From Thalassospira profundimaris (lineage in GTDB: Bacteria; Pseudomonadota; Alphaproteobacteria; Rhodospirillales; Thalassospiraceae), in NCBI RefSeq assembly GCF_003326755.1, contig NZ_JPWH01000023.1:1-64000 (forward strand): a DNA stretch of 64,000 nt. The letters are read 5' to 3'. The notes beneath the pieces are model-generated. The model saw only the letters and a program-made list of their open reading frames with translations, did no database searches and had not been told where the DNA came from. Below, in pieces: positions 44,091 through 52,221 of this stretch (position 1 is its first letter; each line of letters begins with the position of its first letter). The translations under genes were made by a program, and so were the position numbers.

Positions 44091-45285
44091 AGGACGGGGC
44101 CTTGCGACGGCGAATTTGTCCAACAAGCGCGATGGCGGCAAGAACCATCAATACCATGCCATATCCGTTTGCCGTATTTACCAAACCAATGATCCGCACC
44201 ATTGTGCCGGCCAGCAGGGCGGGAAGGCTAAAGGCAAGATAGGACATGATGTAAAAGGCCGCCATAAGACCGGCGCGCTGATGCGGGGCAGCAAGCGGCA
44301 TCAGCGTGCGGACGGATCCCAGAAAGCTGGCCCCAAATCCAAGCCCGGCCACCAGAAAACCGGCAAAAACCAGCCACAGCATGGCGCTGTTGATTGCCAG
44401 TAAAATAAGGCCCACCCCCGTTGCCTGGGTGATGGTGCCAAAGCGCAAAACGGTTTCGGGGTTTTGGTGGCGCAATGTCACAACCGAGGCGGTGCCCGCC
44501 AGGGTGAGAAGGGCAACCGCGATCCCGCCATTGAGGGCCGATGTTGCCCCGGTGGCTGCGGCAATAAGCGATGGTGCCAGTGACAGGGTAAATCCGCCCA
44601 GTGCCCAGCAGGCAATATTGGCCGGAGCAATTTCCAGCAGGGCCGGGCGGGCGACAACGGGCACGGCAATGCGTGGCAACAGCGATTTTAATACACCGTG
44701 CTGGCGCCTGGCGGTTTCGGGCAAGCCCCAGATGATCAAGGCCTGCAAACCGATCAGGGCGGCAAGGCATTCGTAAATCAGATGCAGCGGCATTGGCGCA
44801 TATTCGACCAGAATACTGGCAATCAGCCCGCCTGCCGCCATGCCGATCAGGGGTGAAATGCTGTTGGCAAGCGGGCCTTTGTGATGGTCGCTGTCAAACA
44901 GGGCGGCCGCAAGTACGCTTGTGGCAATGCCCGTGGCAAGACCCTGGATGATACGGGCCAACAGCAAATCAGCCACCGAACCTGCCGTTATGAACAGCCC
45001 CATCGAGACAAGTTCGAGGATAAGGGCGGCAAAGATCACCGGTTTTCGACCGATATGGTCGGAAAGAGAGCCGAAAATCAGCAGTGAAACCAGCAGCGTG
45101 AAGGGATAAACGGCAAAAATCAGCGTCAGCATGGTGGCGGAGAAATGCCAGCTTTGCTGGTAAAGATGATAGAGCGGCGTCGGGGCTGCCGAGGCGGCAA
45201 GGAAGGTCATTAAAACCAGCGATAAAAACCACCTGACGGCGGAAACCGATGTTCCGCCGATTGCCGGGGGATGTTGGGTGGGCAT
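44083..45285 (-). CDS. MFS transporter controlled by a divergent TetR regulator
   Basis: A 400-residue inner-membrane carrier with 12 hydrophobic segments. The motif after helix 2 reads FGSLSDHIGRKPVIFAAL, a classic MFS loop of drug/proton exporters. AAGGACT precedes the ATG. The divergent TetR gene and clear operators between them suggest an inducible efflux pump. The inducing compound is unknown. Confidence 0.92.
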   Translation of the reverse strand: MPTQHPPAIGGTSVSAVRWFLSLVLMTFLAASAAPTPLYHLYQQSWHFSATMLTLIFAVYPFTLLVSLLIFGSLSDHIGRKPVIFAALILELVSMGLFITAGSVADLLLARIIQGLATGIATSVLAAALFDSDHHKGPLANSISPLIGMAAGGLIASILVEYAPMPLHLIYECLAALIGLQALIIWGLPETARRQHGVLKSLLPRIAVPVVARPALLEIAPANIACWALGGFTLSLAPSLIAAATGATSALNGGIAVALLTLAGTASVVTLRHQNPETVLRFGTITQATGVGLILLAINSAMLWLVFAGFLVAGLGFGASFLGSVRTLMPLAAPHQRAGLMAAFYIMSYLAFSLPALLAGTMVRIIGLVNTANGYGMVLMVLAAIALVGQIRRRKAPSCP

Positions 45286-45306
45286 CGGAATGAGTCCTTA
45301 AAAGCG

Positions 45307-45369
45307 AATAATTTGCGTTAAGTGCAGTGTGATATAAAACATCGCTTAACGCAAATTATTTGTGTTAAG
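45307..45369. promoter_or_regulatory. TetR-type operators between the MFS and TetR genes
   Basis: Three half-sites of the form TTTGCGTTAAG are visible. CTTAACGCAAA-TTA-TTTGTGTTAAG (45345-45369) is a compact palindrome with one mismatch in 11-base arms. A third half-site stands at 45312-45322, so AATAATTTGCGTTAAG (45307-45322) is a perfect 16-base inverted match of 45345-45360. The sites cover the region 10-34 bases before the TetR start and the MFS promoter, so the regulator should repress both genes. Confidence 0.82.
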
Positions 45370-45378
45370 GTGATTTTC

Positions 45379-45942
45379 ATGACGATTCACAAAGGCATAC
45401 GCACTGGCGGGCGCAGCGCCCGGGTCCAGCAATCCATCCATGAAGCGGTTAAGCTGCTTTTGGAGTCCCATGACCGTGCAGATGTGACGGTGCCAATGGT
45501 TGCCCAGCAGGCCGGGGTCACGCCCTCGACGATTTACCGGCGCTGGGGGGATTTGGCGACATTGCTGGCCGACGTTGCCCTGGAAAGGTTTGAGCCCGAT
45601 GACAAGCTGCCTGATACTGGCAGTTTCCCGGGCGACCTTATGGCCTATGCCGAACAGTATCTTGATGAAATGAGTTCCAGCCTTGGACGGTCGATGTTGC
45701 GTGATGTCGCCGCATCCGATGACAGCCAGTGTGCCGGGCGCTGTGCCGATATCATTACAACGCGCCTGACCATCCTGACAGACCGCGCACAAGCCCGGGG
45801 CGAGGATTACCCGCCCCCTGATCAGGTTGTGGATCGGGTTTTTGCCCCGATGGTGTATCGCATTATTTTTTCCAAAACCGCGCCGGATGTTGACTATGTC
45901 CGCCAGCTTGTTGATCAGTGCCTTTCGGAGAAATCAGCCTGA
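45379..45942 (+). CDS. TetR-family transcriptional regulator
   Basis: A 187-residue repressor. The N-terminal helix-turn-helix (about residues 15-60) includes DVTVPMVAQQAGVTPSTIYRRWGD. The C-terminal ligand domain is of the TetR_C type with a helical dimer region. ATG 45379 (MTIHKGIRTGG) was chosen; the 19 codons before it would run through the operator. It likely controls itself and the MFS gene. Confidence 0.92.
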   Translation: MTIHKGIRTGGRSARVQQSIHEAVKLLLESHDRADVTVPMVAQQAGVTPSTIYRRWGDLATLLADVALERFEPDDKLPDTGSFPGDLMAYAEQYLDEMSSSLGRSMLRDVAASDDSQCAGRCADIITTRLTILTDRAQARGEDYPPPDQVVDRVFAPMVYRIIFSKTAPDVDYVRQLVDQCLSEKSA

Positions 45943-46107
45943 TCCTGCCGATGCGGGGGAACGGAGTATGGCCGCAGTGCAGTTTTGTTTTTCAGATGCT
46001 TGACCAACCCGGAGTTACGGTTTTCAATTGTTCCAGTTTTGTTTGGGGCATTTGGGTAAAGCGGGCTTGCAGGGGTGCGGTGCCGGTTTTGCCCGACAGG
46101 GGGCATT

Positions 46108-47676
46108 ATGGAAAAATCAGTATTTGCAGGGCTGCTTTTGGGGGCGGTGATGGTGCTTGGGGGATGTGAAATCACCCAGCAGGATGCCCATCAAAGCCTG
46201 GTTGAGGAAATTCGCTACCGGGGGAATAACCCCTATATCAAGGATGCAGAGCTAAAAGAGCTGGAAAAAAGAATCCAGACCATTGCCGTGGCACCCGATA
46301 CGCAGGGTGCGCCCTACGAAGCGCAATTCAACCCGCGCAATCAGGCGATTCTGGATAATTTCAATGATCAATATGATCATGCGGCCATGATGCGGGATAT
46401 AAATTTGGCCCGCACCGGGTTTGAAGCGGCGGTCGCGGCCCGGTATCCGCGTATTGGTGTGACAACCGATTGTGATATTGCCGATAAAAACGCGTTTTTC
46501 ATCAATATCGAGGATCAGCCCAACCGTTTTGACTGGCAATTTATGCAGGGTGATTGTCAAAACGGTTTGGCACACGGGGTGGCGCGCGCCGCAGCCCGTA
46601 ACCCCGATGCCGAATTTGTTGGCAGGTTCGACAACGGCATCATGCTTGATGGTGTCTTTACAACCACCCTGCCAGATGGTGTGCGGCTGATCCAGATTGG
46701 CGGTATTCCTTATGAAGGCCGCATCGCCCGTTTATTGACCAGCAAGTTCGATGCAAACGGCTTTCAGTGGCACCGCTATGGTGATTTCAACATCGAAAAC
46801 AGTTTTGATGGCTTTGGCATCAATATCTGGGGATATACCAACAAGATGGTTGTTTATGCCGCGGGCCATTTCGCCAATAAAAAGCTGAACGGTTTTTCGG
46901 CCAAACAGGCTTTGCGTGATGTTGAGGATGCCAAGGTCTGGATGACATGGATGGGCATGTATGTGGATGACCAGTTAAACGGTTTGGGGGCCTGGACCAA
47001 TGGCCTGAACCGTATCCAGGTCGGACAATGGAAAGACGGCAGTTTGCACGGCATCGTTTATGGTCAGTTTGCGTCCTATTACGGGGACCATCACGAATTT
47101 TATGTGGGCCGCTACGAAAACGGAAACCGTCAGGGTGCGTTTCAGGTTCTGGCACAAAACAGCTTTGCCGAGGAAGAAGTTGTCGAGCACTATCAGAACG
47201 GAAATTATGTGGATAATTCCGAAGATGATTTTGATTTTGGTCAGCTTTTTGTTGCGGCAACCGGGGCGGCGATTATTGGGGGGGCGGATATTCCCGATGC
47301 GGCCAAACTCGATATAGGAACGGCCTTTATTGCCGATGTCATGGGGGATACCGGCGGGACAAACATGCAGTCCCTGCAAAATACCTATCAACAACAAAAA
47401 CCAAAGGGAAATGGCACGCTTGGGGCTGCCGGGACCACGACAAATGTTGCCGGGACGGGGGATAAACCGGCAGGTGATTTAAACACCTATAACGCGCAGA
47501 TCACATGTGAACAAACCGGCATTACCCGGACCATTCCGGTACCCTATCGTACGGAAGCGTGCCGCATTGCCGCCATTGATTTTGCCCAGACCTTTGCCTG
47601 TAACAAACTGGACCAGGAGCGTGTCACCCGCAACTGCCAGTCGGCTTGCGGGCATCCGCAATGTTTGCAACAGTAA
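46108..47676 (+). CDS. Lipoprotein with MORN-like repeats
   Basis: A 522-residue lipoprotein. The signal ends in LGGC (lipobox, Cys about residue 19). The middle contains repeated Gly/aromatic units that resemble MORN repeats: VGRYENGNRQGAFQVL, VGQWKDGSLHGIVYGQ, GMYVDDQLNGLGAW and FANKKLNGF. A Gly/Thr-rich linker (about residues 425-465) leads to a Cys-rich end (TCEQTGITRTI, FACNK, CQSACGHPQCLQQ) with eight or so cysteines, probably disulfide-bonded. AGGGGG precedes ATG 46108. It is probably attached to a membrane facing the periplasm or outside. No function is known. Confidence 0.78.
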   Translation: MEKSVFAGLLLGAVMVLGGCEITQQDAHQSLVEEIRYRGNNPYIKDAELKELEKRIQTIAVAPDTQGAPYEAQFNPRNQAILDNFNDQYDHAAMMRDINLARTGFEAAVAARYPRIGVTTDCDIADKNAFFINIEDQPNRFDWQFMQGDCQNGLAHGVARAAARNPDAEFVGRFDNGIMLDGVFTTTLPDGVRLIQIGGIPYEGRIARLLTSKFDANGFQWHRYGDFNIENSFDGFGINIWGYTNKMVVYAAGHFANKKLNGFSAKQALRDVEDAKVWMTWMGMYVDDQLNGLGAWTNGLNRIQVGQWKDGSLHGIVYGQFASYYGDHHEFYVGRYENGNRQGAFQVLAQNSFAEEEVVEHYQNGNYVDNSEDDFDFGQLFVAATGAAIIGGADIPDAAKLDIGTAFIADVMGDTGGTNMQSLQNTYQQQKPKGNGTLGAAGTTTNVAGTGDKPAGDLNTYNAQITCEQTGITRTIPVPYRTEACRIAAIDFAQTFACNKLDQERVTRNCQSACGHPQCLQQ

Positions 47677-47677
47677 C

Positions 47678-47699
47678 GGGCGATTTGGGGAAATCGCCC
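47678..47699 (+). terminator. Hairpin after the MORN-like lipoprotein gene
   Basis: A perfect 9-bp stem (GGGCGATTT and complement) with a GGGG loop, directly after the stop codon. No T run follows. Confidence 0.6.
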
Positions 47700-47733
47700 C
47701 TGGATGTGTTAATGTGGGGGTTATTGGAACCTT

Positions 47734-48312
47734 GTGAGCGATCGTGATTTGGAAAACCTCCCGGCAAACTATGATGCAAGTGCCCAGAATCCGTCTTTTG
47801 TCCGTCTTGGAAAGGGGATGTGGAAAACATCGCGGCTTAGGTTGCGTGCTCCGCAAGAGGATGATTTTGCGTTTTTGCAGGACATGTTTTCCCGCCCGGA
47901 ACTGACCCGTCACCGCCCGGACCCAACGCCCGATGATGAAACCGCCAGCCGGGAAAGACTAACCCGGGATATGGCGCATTGGGCGGAATATGGTTTTGGC
48001 CGATGGGCGGTTTTGCAGGGTGGGCAGCGCATTGGTTTTGGCGGTGTTGCCCAGTCGCAATATTACGACGGTCTTAATCTTTTCTATCATTTGCATCCCG
48101 ATTATTGGGGGCATGGTTATGCCATTGAAATTGCCAGGGCGGCCGTTTCTTTTGCCCGCGATGAATTGCGTGCGCCGCTGATTATCGGGCTGGCCCGGTC
48201 GGTCAATGCCGCGTCACAACGGGTGCTGGTGCGCGCCGGGCTGGTTTACCAGCGCGAGGTGATGTTGCATGGTGCCCTCACCGGTCTGTTCGAGTTGCGT
48301 ACCGGGCAATAG
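47734..48312 (+). CDS. RimJ/RimL-type GNAT acetyltransferase
   Basis: A 192-residue acetyltransferase. TSRLRLRAPQEDDFAFLQDM near residue 32 is the RimJ/RimL-type start, HPDYWGHGYAIEIARAAVSFA carries the acetyl-CoA loop, and NAASQRVLVRAGLVY is motif B. The start is GTG 47734. The family modifies ribosomal proteins or small molecules; the substrate is unknown. Confidence 0.9.
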   Translation: MSDRDLENLPANYDASAQNPSFVRLGKGMWKTSRLRLRAPQEDDFAFLQDMFSRPELTRHRPDPTPDDETASRERLTRDMAHWAEYGFGRWAVLQGGQRIGFGGVAQSQYYDGLNLFYHLHPDYWGHGYAIEIARAAVSFARDELRAPLIIGLARSVNAASQRVLVRAGLVYQREVMLHGALTGLFELRTGQ

Positions 48313-48325
48313 GCTGTTTATTTCA

Positions 48326-49666
48326 TCAGCCCAGATAAACATGGCTGGACGGATAGCGAATACGCGGCGGGACCCGTGTTGCGAGGAAAAAGCCCAGGGT
48401 CAGTGGTCCGACCCGGCCAACAAACATGGTGAAAATGATGACCGCACGGCCAAGGTCATTGAGTTCCGGGGTAATGCCGCGTGACAGGCCGACCGTGCCA
48501 AAGGCGGACGCGACCTCGAACAGCATGTCGAGAAAATCGCCGTCATGGGCGATGGTCAATAAAAACAGCGACATTGCCACCACCAGCATGCTGATCATGG
48601 TCAGGGCCAGAACCTTGAGCACTTCTTCCAGGCCAATGGAGCGGCCAAAGGCATGAAGTTGCTGGCGGCGTTTGAAAAACGCGAGTGTTGCGAGCAGCAG
48701 CACAATAAAGGTTGTGACCTTGATGCCCCCGGCGGTCGAGGTGCTGCCACCCCCGATCAACATCAACAGGATGAAGATCAGCGTGGTGCTGTCGTGCATG
48801 CCGGCAATATTGGTGGTGTTAAAACCGGCGGTGCGGGTTGTGGTGCCCTGAAACCAACTGACTTGCAGTTTATCGAAAATACCGGGGATATGACCCAGCG
48901 TGGCGGGATTATTCCATTCCAGTGCGGCAAAGGAAAAAACAGACCATATAATCAGGGCGGCACTGCCGGTAAGCATCAGTTTGCTGTGCAGGGAAAATTT
49001 TTGCCAGCGGCGGACATAATAAAGATCGGACAGTACACTAAATCCGACACCGCCAAGCAGCAACAGGCCGGGGATGGTCAGGTTGATGATCGGGTTGGTG
49101 GCGTAACGGGTCAGACTGTCGGGAAACAGGGAAAATCCGGCATTGTTAAAGGCCGAGACAGCGTGAAAAAGCGCGAGCCAGATGCCTTCGGCCCAACCGG
49201 CATCGGGAATAAAAACAAAGCAGAGCAGGATGGCGCCAATCAGTTCGCACAGCAGTACTACGCGCAAAATGATTTTGACCAGTTGCAGCAAATCCCCAAC
49301 GGATGTCTGGTTTAAATCCTCGCGCAGATAGGTGCGATGGGGAATATCAATGGGCAGGCCGAGTACTGACAGAACAAGGGCGGCAAAGGTCATTAAACCC
49401 AGCCCGCCAAGCTGGATCAGGACCAGAACGACGATCTGGCCAAACAGGGTGAAGTGGCTGCCGACATCCACCACTGACAGGCCCGTCACCGTCACGGCGG
49501 ATGTGGCGGTAAACAGGGCATCCGACCAGGTCAAGGGTTGGGAAACATCGGGCAATTTCAACAGGCAGGTGCCTGTAATAATCAGGATGGCATAGGTTGC
49601 CGCCAGCACCGCCGGGGGAGGAATGCTGAATTTCCGGGTTGAAATTTGCGGCAGCGAAATTTTCAT
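48326..49666 (-). CDS. ktrB: Potassium uptake channel subunit KtrB
   Basis: A 446-residue inner-membrane protein of the TrkH/KtrB family. Four pore units are visible, each with a filter Gly: TSAVTVTGLSVVD, AFNNAGFSLFPD, TTRTAGFNTTN and ASAFGTVGLSRG. The start after the first helix, LIQLGGLGLMTF, fits the KtrB subgroup. It forms a sodium-dependent potassium channel gated by the RCK protein KtrA, encoded 45 bases upstream. Confidence 0.93.
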   Translation of the reverse strand: MKISLPQISTRKFSIPPPAVLAATYAILIITGTCLLKLPDVSQPLTWSDALFTATSAVTVTGLSVVDVGSHFTLFGQIVVLVLIQLGGLGLMTFAALVLSVLGLPIDIPHRTYLREDLNQTSVGDLLQLVKIILRVVLLCELIGAILLCFVFIPDAGWAEGIWLALFHAVSAFNNAGFSLFPDSLTRYATNPIINLTIPGLLLLGGVGFSVLSDLYYVRRWQKFSLHSKLMLTGSAALIIWSVFSFAALEWNNPATLGHIPGIFDKLQVSWFQGTTTRTAGFNTTNIAGMHDSTTLIFILLMLIGGGSTSTAGGIKVTTFIVLLLATLAFFKRRQQLHAFGRSIGLEEVLKVLALTMISMLVVAMSLFLLTIAHDGDFLDMLFEVASAFGTVGLSRGITPELNDLGRAVIIFTMFVGRVGPLTLGFFLATRVPPRIRYPSSHVYLG

Positions 49667-49711
49667 GGGCAGGCCAGTTTACCTGTTGAGGCGTCGGTTG
49701 AAAGCAAAAAC

Positions 49712-50383
49712 CTACAGGGTATCACCAAACAGGCGCAATTCGCTGCGGCGGCCCAGAACCATCATTTTATCATCTTTTTTAAGCGCAACATCATCTTCGC
49801 AGCCCAGATAGTCGCTGCCGCGCATCACGCCTAGGCAGCGGGTGTTGTATTTTTCGCCCAGGTGAAGGTCGCCCAGGGTTTTGCCCTCCAGCTCTTCGGG
49901 GATGTTGATATTGATGACGTGGAAATTGTTGCCCAGGCTAAGATAGTCGCGCACCACCGGGTTATGCAGCATTTGCGCAATATGCTGACCCATTTCCTGT
50001 TCGGGCAGGATCACCCGGTCCGCCCCCATTTTGCTGAGGATGCGGTGATGTGTTTTGCTCAGCGCCTTGACCCATACTGTTTTGATGCCCAGCAATTTGA
50101 CATTCATGGTGCACAGGATATTGGCTTCCAGGTCTTCGCCAATGGCAACCACGGCGACGTCATAATGGTTGGCCCCGGCCTGTTTCAAGGCTTCGTCATC
50201 CCGGCCATCGGCAATGACGGCCTCGGCAATGGTATTGGCAAGGTCGCTGACATTTTTTTCATTGATGTCAATGCCAAGCACCCGGTTGCCAAAGCGGGCC
50301 AGTTCGGTGGCGATGGTGCCGCCAAAAGTACCCAGGCCAATAATGACAAAGCTGCGTTTAATCTTGTCGCTGGTTTGTGCCAT
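49712..50383 (-). CDS. ktrA: Potassium uptake regulatory subunit KtrA (TrkA-N)
   Basis: A 223-residue cytoplasmic RCK protein. The Rossmann loop FVIIGLGTFGGTIATELARFG binds NAD or ATP, and GIDINEKNVSDL holds the acidic residue at the end of strand 2. A TrkA-C domain follows (about residues 140-220). It forms a ring that opens KtrB. AGGATC precedes the ATG. Confidence 0.94.
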   Translation of the reverse strand: MAQTSDKIKRSFVIIGLGTFGGTIATELARFGNRVLGIDINEKNVSDLANTIAEAVIADGRDDEALKQAGANHYDVAVVAIGEDLEANILCTMNVKLLGIKTVWVKALSKTHHRILSKMGADRVILPEQEMGQHIAQMLHNPVVRDYLSLGNNFHVININIPEELEGKTLGDLHLGEKYNTRCLGVMRGSDYLGCEDDVALKKDDKMMVLGRRSELRLFGDTL

Positions 50384-50540
50384 TGAAACAAAGATCCTGA
50401 ATGAAAGTACGGGCTGTTGTGGGTTATTACGGGCTTTGGGCGGCCATTTGGGCGCTGTTATAGAAATGCGGTTTTCAGGCCTTTACGAAGAACGCGGTTA
50501 TATATTGCCTTGTTCCGGCAGGATGTTGACGAAAGGCCGG

Positions 50541-51782
50541 TCAGTCAAACAGGCTGGCGGCAGCCGCCTGCTGTGCCGGATCCGCCAGATTGCCCACACG
50601 GCGCAGGAAGCTGTTTTTTTCTTCGTAATAGCGTTTGCCAAGGTCGGCAAAGCTGTTTACGGCGACGTCTTTATTGATGTGAAATTCGCGTTTTGGCACC
50701 TTGGTGGCCTGATCGACCAGATCGGGGCGGTCATTGTCAATGACATCGGCAACACCATCCAGTTCGATGCGGTTTTTAAGGCTGTAAAGGAATTTGCGAA
50801 AGGCGGGGTGGCGGCGCAAAAAGGCAGGCTCGGTCAACAGAAAGTCGTTGGCGGCAAAATCCGGTGCATTATCAACAACAAACTCGCGGCATAGATGGTC
50901 GGTGGCAAAGCACATCGGGCCAAAAATAAAATTGCGATAAATGTCTTCCTTAAGCTGCCAGAACTTATCCAGGCGCTGGAGGGACTCATCATCCAGCTTG
51001 ACCGCGGCTTCCAGCAACAGGCGCGGATGGCAATGCACATAATGCGGATGCACATAGGTTTTGGTGCGGCTGATGCCTTCGAGCGTGTCAATATTGACCG
51101 GGCCGGTAAACAGGCTGGCATGCGGGTGGTCGGATTTTTTGGATAAAATCGCAATCACGGCATCGGGGTCCACATTGTGCTTTTCCAGCAAATGCCGGAC
51201 TGACAGGTCCAGATCAACCTCGCCCAATATGATTTTGTTGGTCAGTTGATGGTGGTTAAGGTTAAAGCGCCGGGCAAATTCCGGTTCAAGCGTATGGGAA
51301 AACGGGCCATGACCAATATCGTGCAGCAGGGCGGCAGCCCCCAGAAGGTCGCGATCCGAATCGCTTAGCCCCATCAGACGGCAATATTGCTGGGATAGCA
51401 GGGCAACACCAATGCTGTGGTCATAGCGCGAATGGCGGATATTGGCCGGTTTTCCATTGGGGTGAAACAGATAGTCGATCGCCCCCAAAAATGAAATTTC
51501 GCGCAACCGTTCAAAGGCGTGTGATGCGATCAGACGTTTGTGCAACGGTCGGTCAAAGGCGGAGCTGATCTGCGCGCGTTTGAAATGATAGCTATATTGC
51601 GGGGCGGTGGGGAAAAGCTGATTCCATTCGCGGATGTCTTCGGCGTTAAAGTCGCTGTCAAACAGGTCCTTCATGATCGGTGCAGCAGGCGTTTGGGCGT
51701 GTGTCAGGGAATCCTTGTTTGGCACCGCGGGCTTTGCGGCGGTGCTGGGTGCAAAAAGATCCAACTGCGGTTTGACACTCAT
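50541..51782 (-). CDS. HD-domain phosphohydrolase (dGTPase-like)
   Basis: A 413-residue cytoplasmic hydrolase. The HD signature is spread over RHSRYDHSIGVALLSQQY (His), AALLHDIGHGPFSHTLE (HD), and DTLEGISRTK (Asp). This is the layout of SAMHD1-like and dGTPase-like proteins that act on nucleotides. The N-terminal ~50 residues are variable and partly disordered. The start at 51782 has no strong ribosome site; ATG at about 51674 (MKDLFDSDF) is possible. Confidence 0.87.
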   Translation of the reverse strand: MSVKPQLDLFAPSTAAKPAVPNKDSLTHAQTPAAPIMKDLFDSDFNAEDIREWNQLFPTAPQYSYHFKRAQISSAFDRPLHKRLIASHAFERLREISFLGAIDYLFHPNGKPANIRHSRYDHSIGVALLSQQYCRLMGLSDSDRDLLGAAALLHDIGHGPFSHTLEPEFARRFNLNHHQLTNKIILGEVDLDLSVRHLLEKHNVDPDAVIAILSKKSDHPHASLFTGPVNIDTLEGISRTKTYVHPHYVHCHPRLLLEAAVKLDDESLQRLDKFWQLKEDIYRNFIFGPMCFATDHLCREFVVDNAPDFAANDFLLTEPAFLRRHPAFRKFLYSLKNRIELDGVADVIDNDRPDLVDQATKVPKREFHINKDVAVNSFADLGKRYYEEKNSFLRRVGNLADPAQQAAAASLFD

Positions 51783-52221
51783 TCTGATACTAGCTGCGTC
51801 GATTTCTGGTCACGGTAAAGGCACTGGCAGACATAGCCCGATTTCCCCCTTATGTCATTGCGGATTTTCCCAAAATCATCGAAACTGCCCCAGGGCCGGG
51901 ACCTGTTAATATGTTGGCAATCTTTGTTCATCTTCAGCCGACATTCGCTATAAACCTGCATGCAGCCACAGTTCTGTCAGGATATTATGGCAATGTTATT
52001 GTTTGTTGGTCGGGCAATGTGATGAACAACAGGTAAGAAAGTAACGTGTAACGTCAAGTGATTTGCCAGAAAGACAGTTTTTGGAAATGGAATGTGACGG
52101 GGGTTTGGCCGTTAAATCGGGCGTGACAGCAGCCTGGCAGATACGGGAACCGGCCCGGTAAAATGGTTTTTCGGCCACGCGCAAGCGCATAAATATAAAT
52201 GGATGATTGGTTGTAAAATAG
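51783..52221. other. Intergenic region between the HD hydrolase and the PAS kinase
   Basis: About 440 bases with no convincing gene, between two divergent genes. The part 51910-52090 is AT-rich and probably contains both promoters. No clear inverted repeat or known RNA was seen. Confidence 0.5.
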
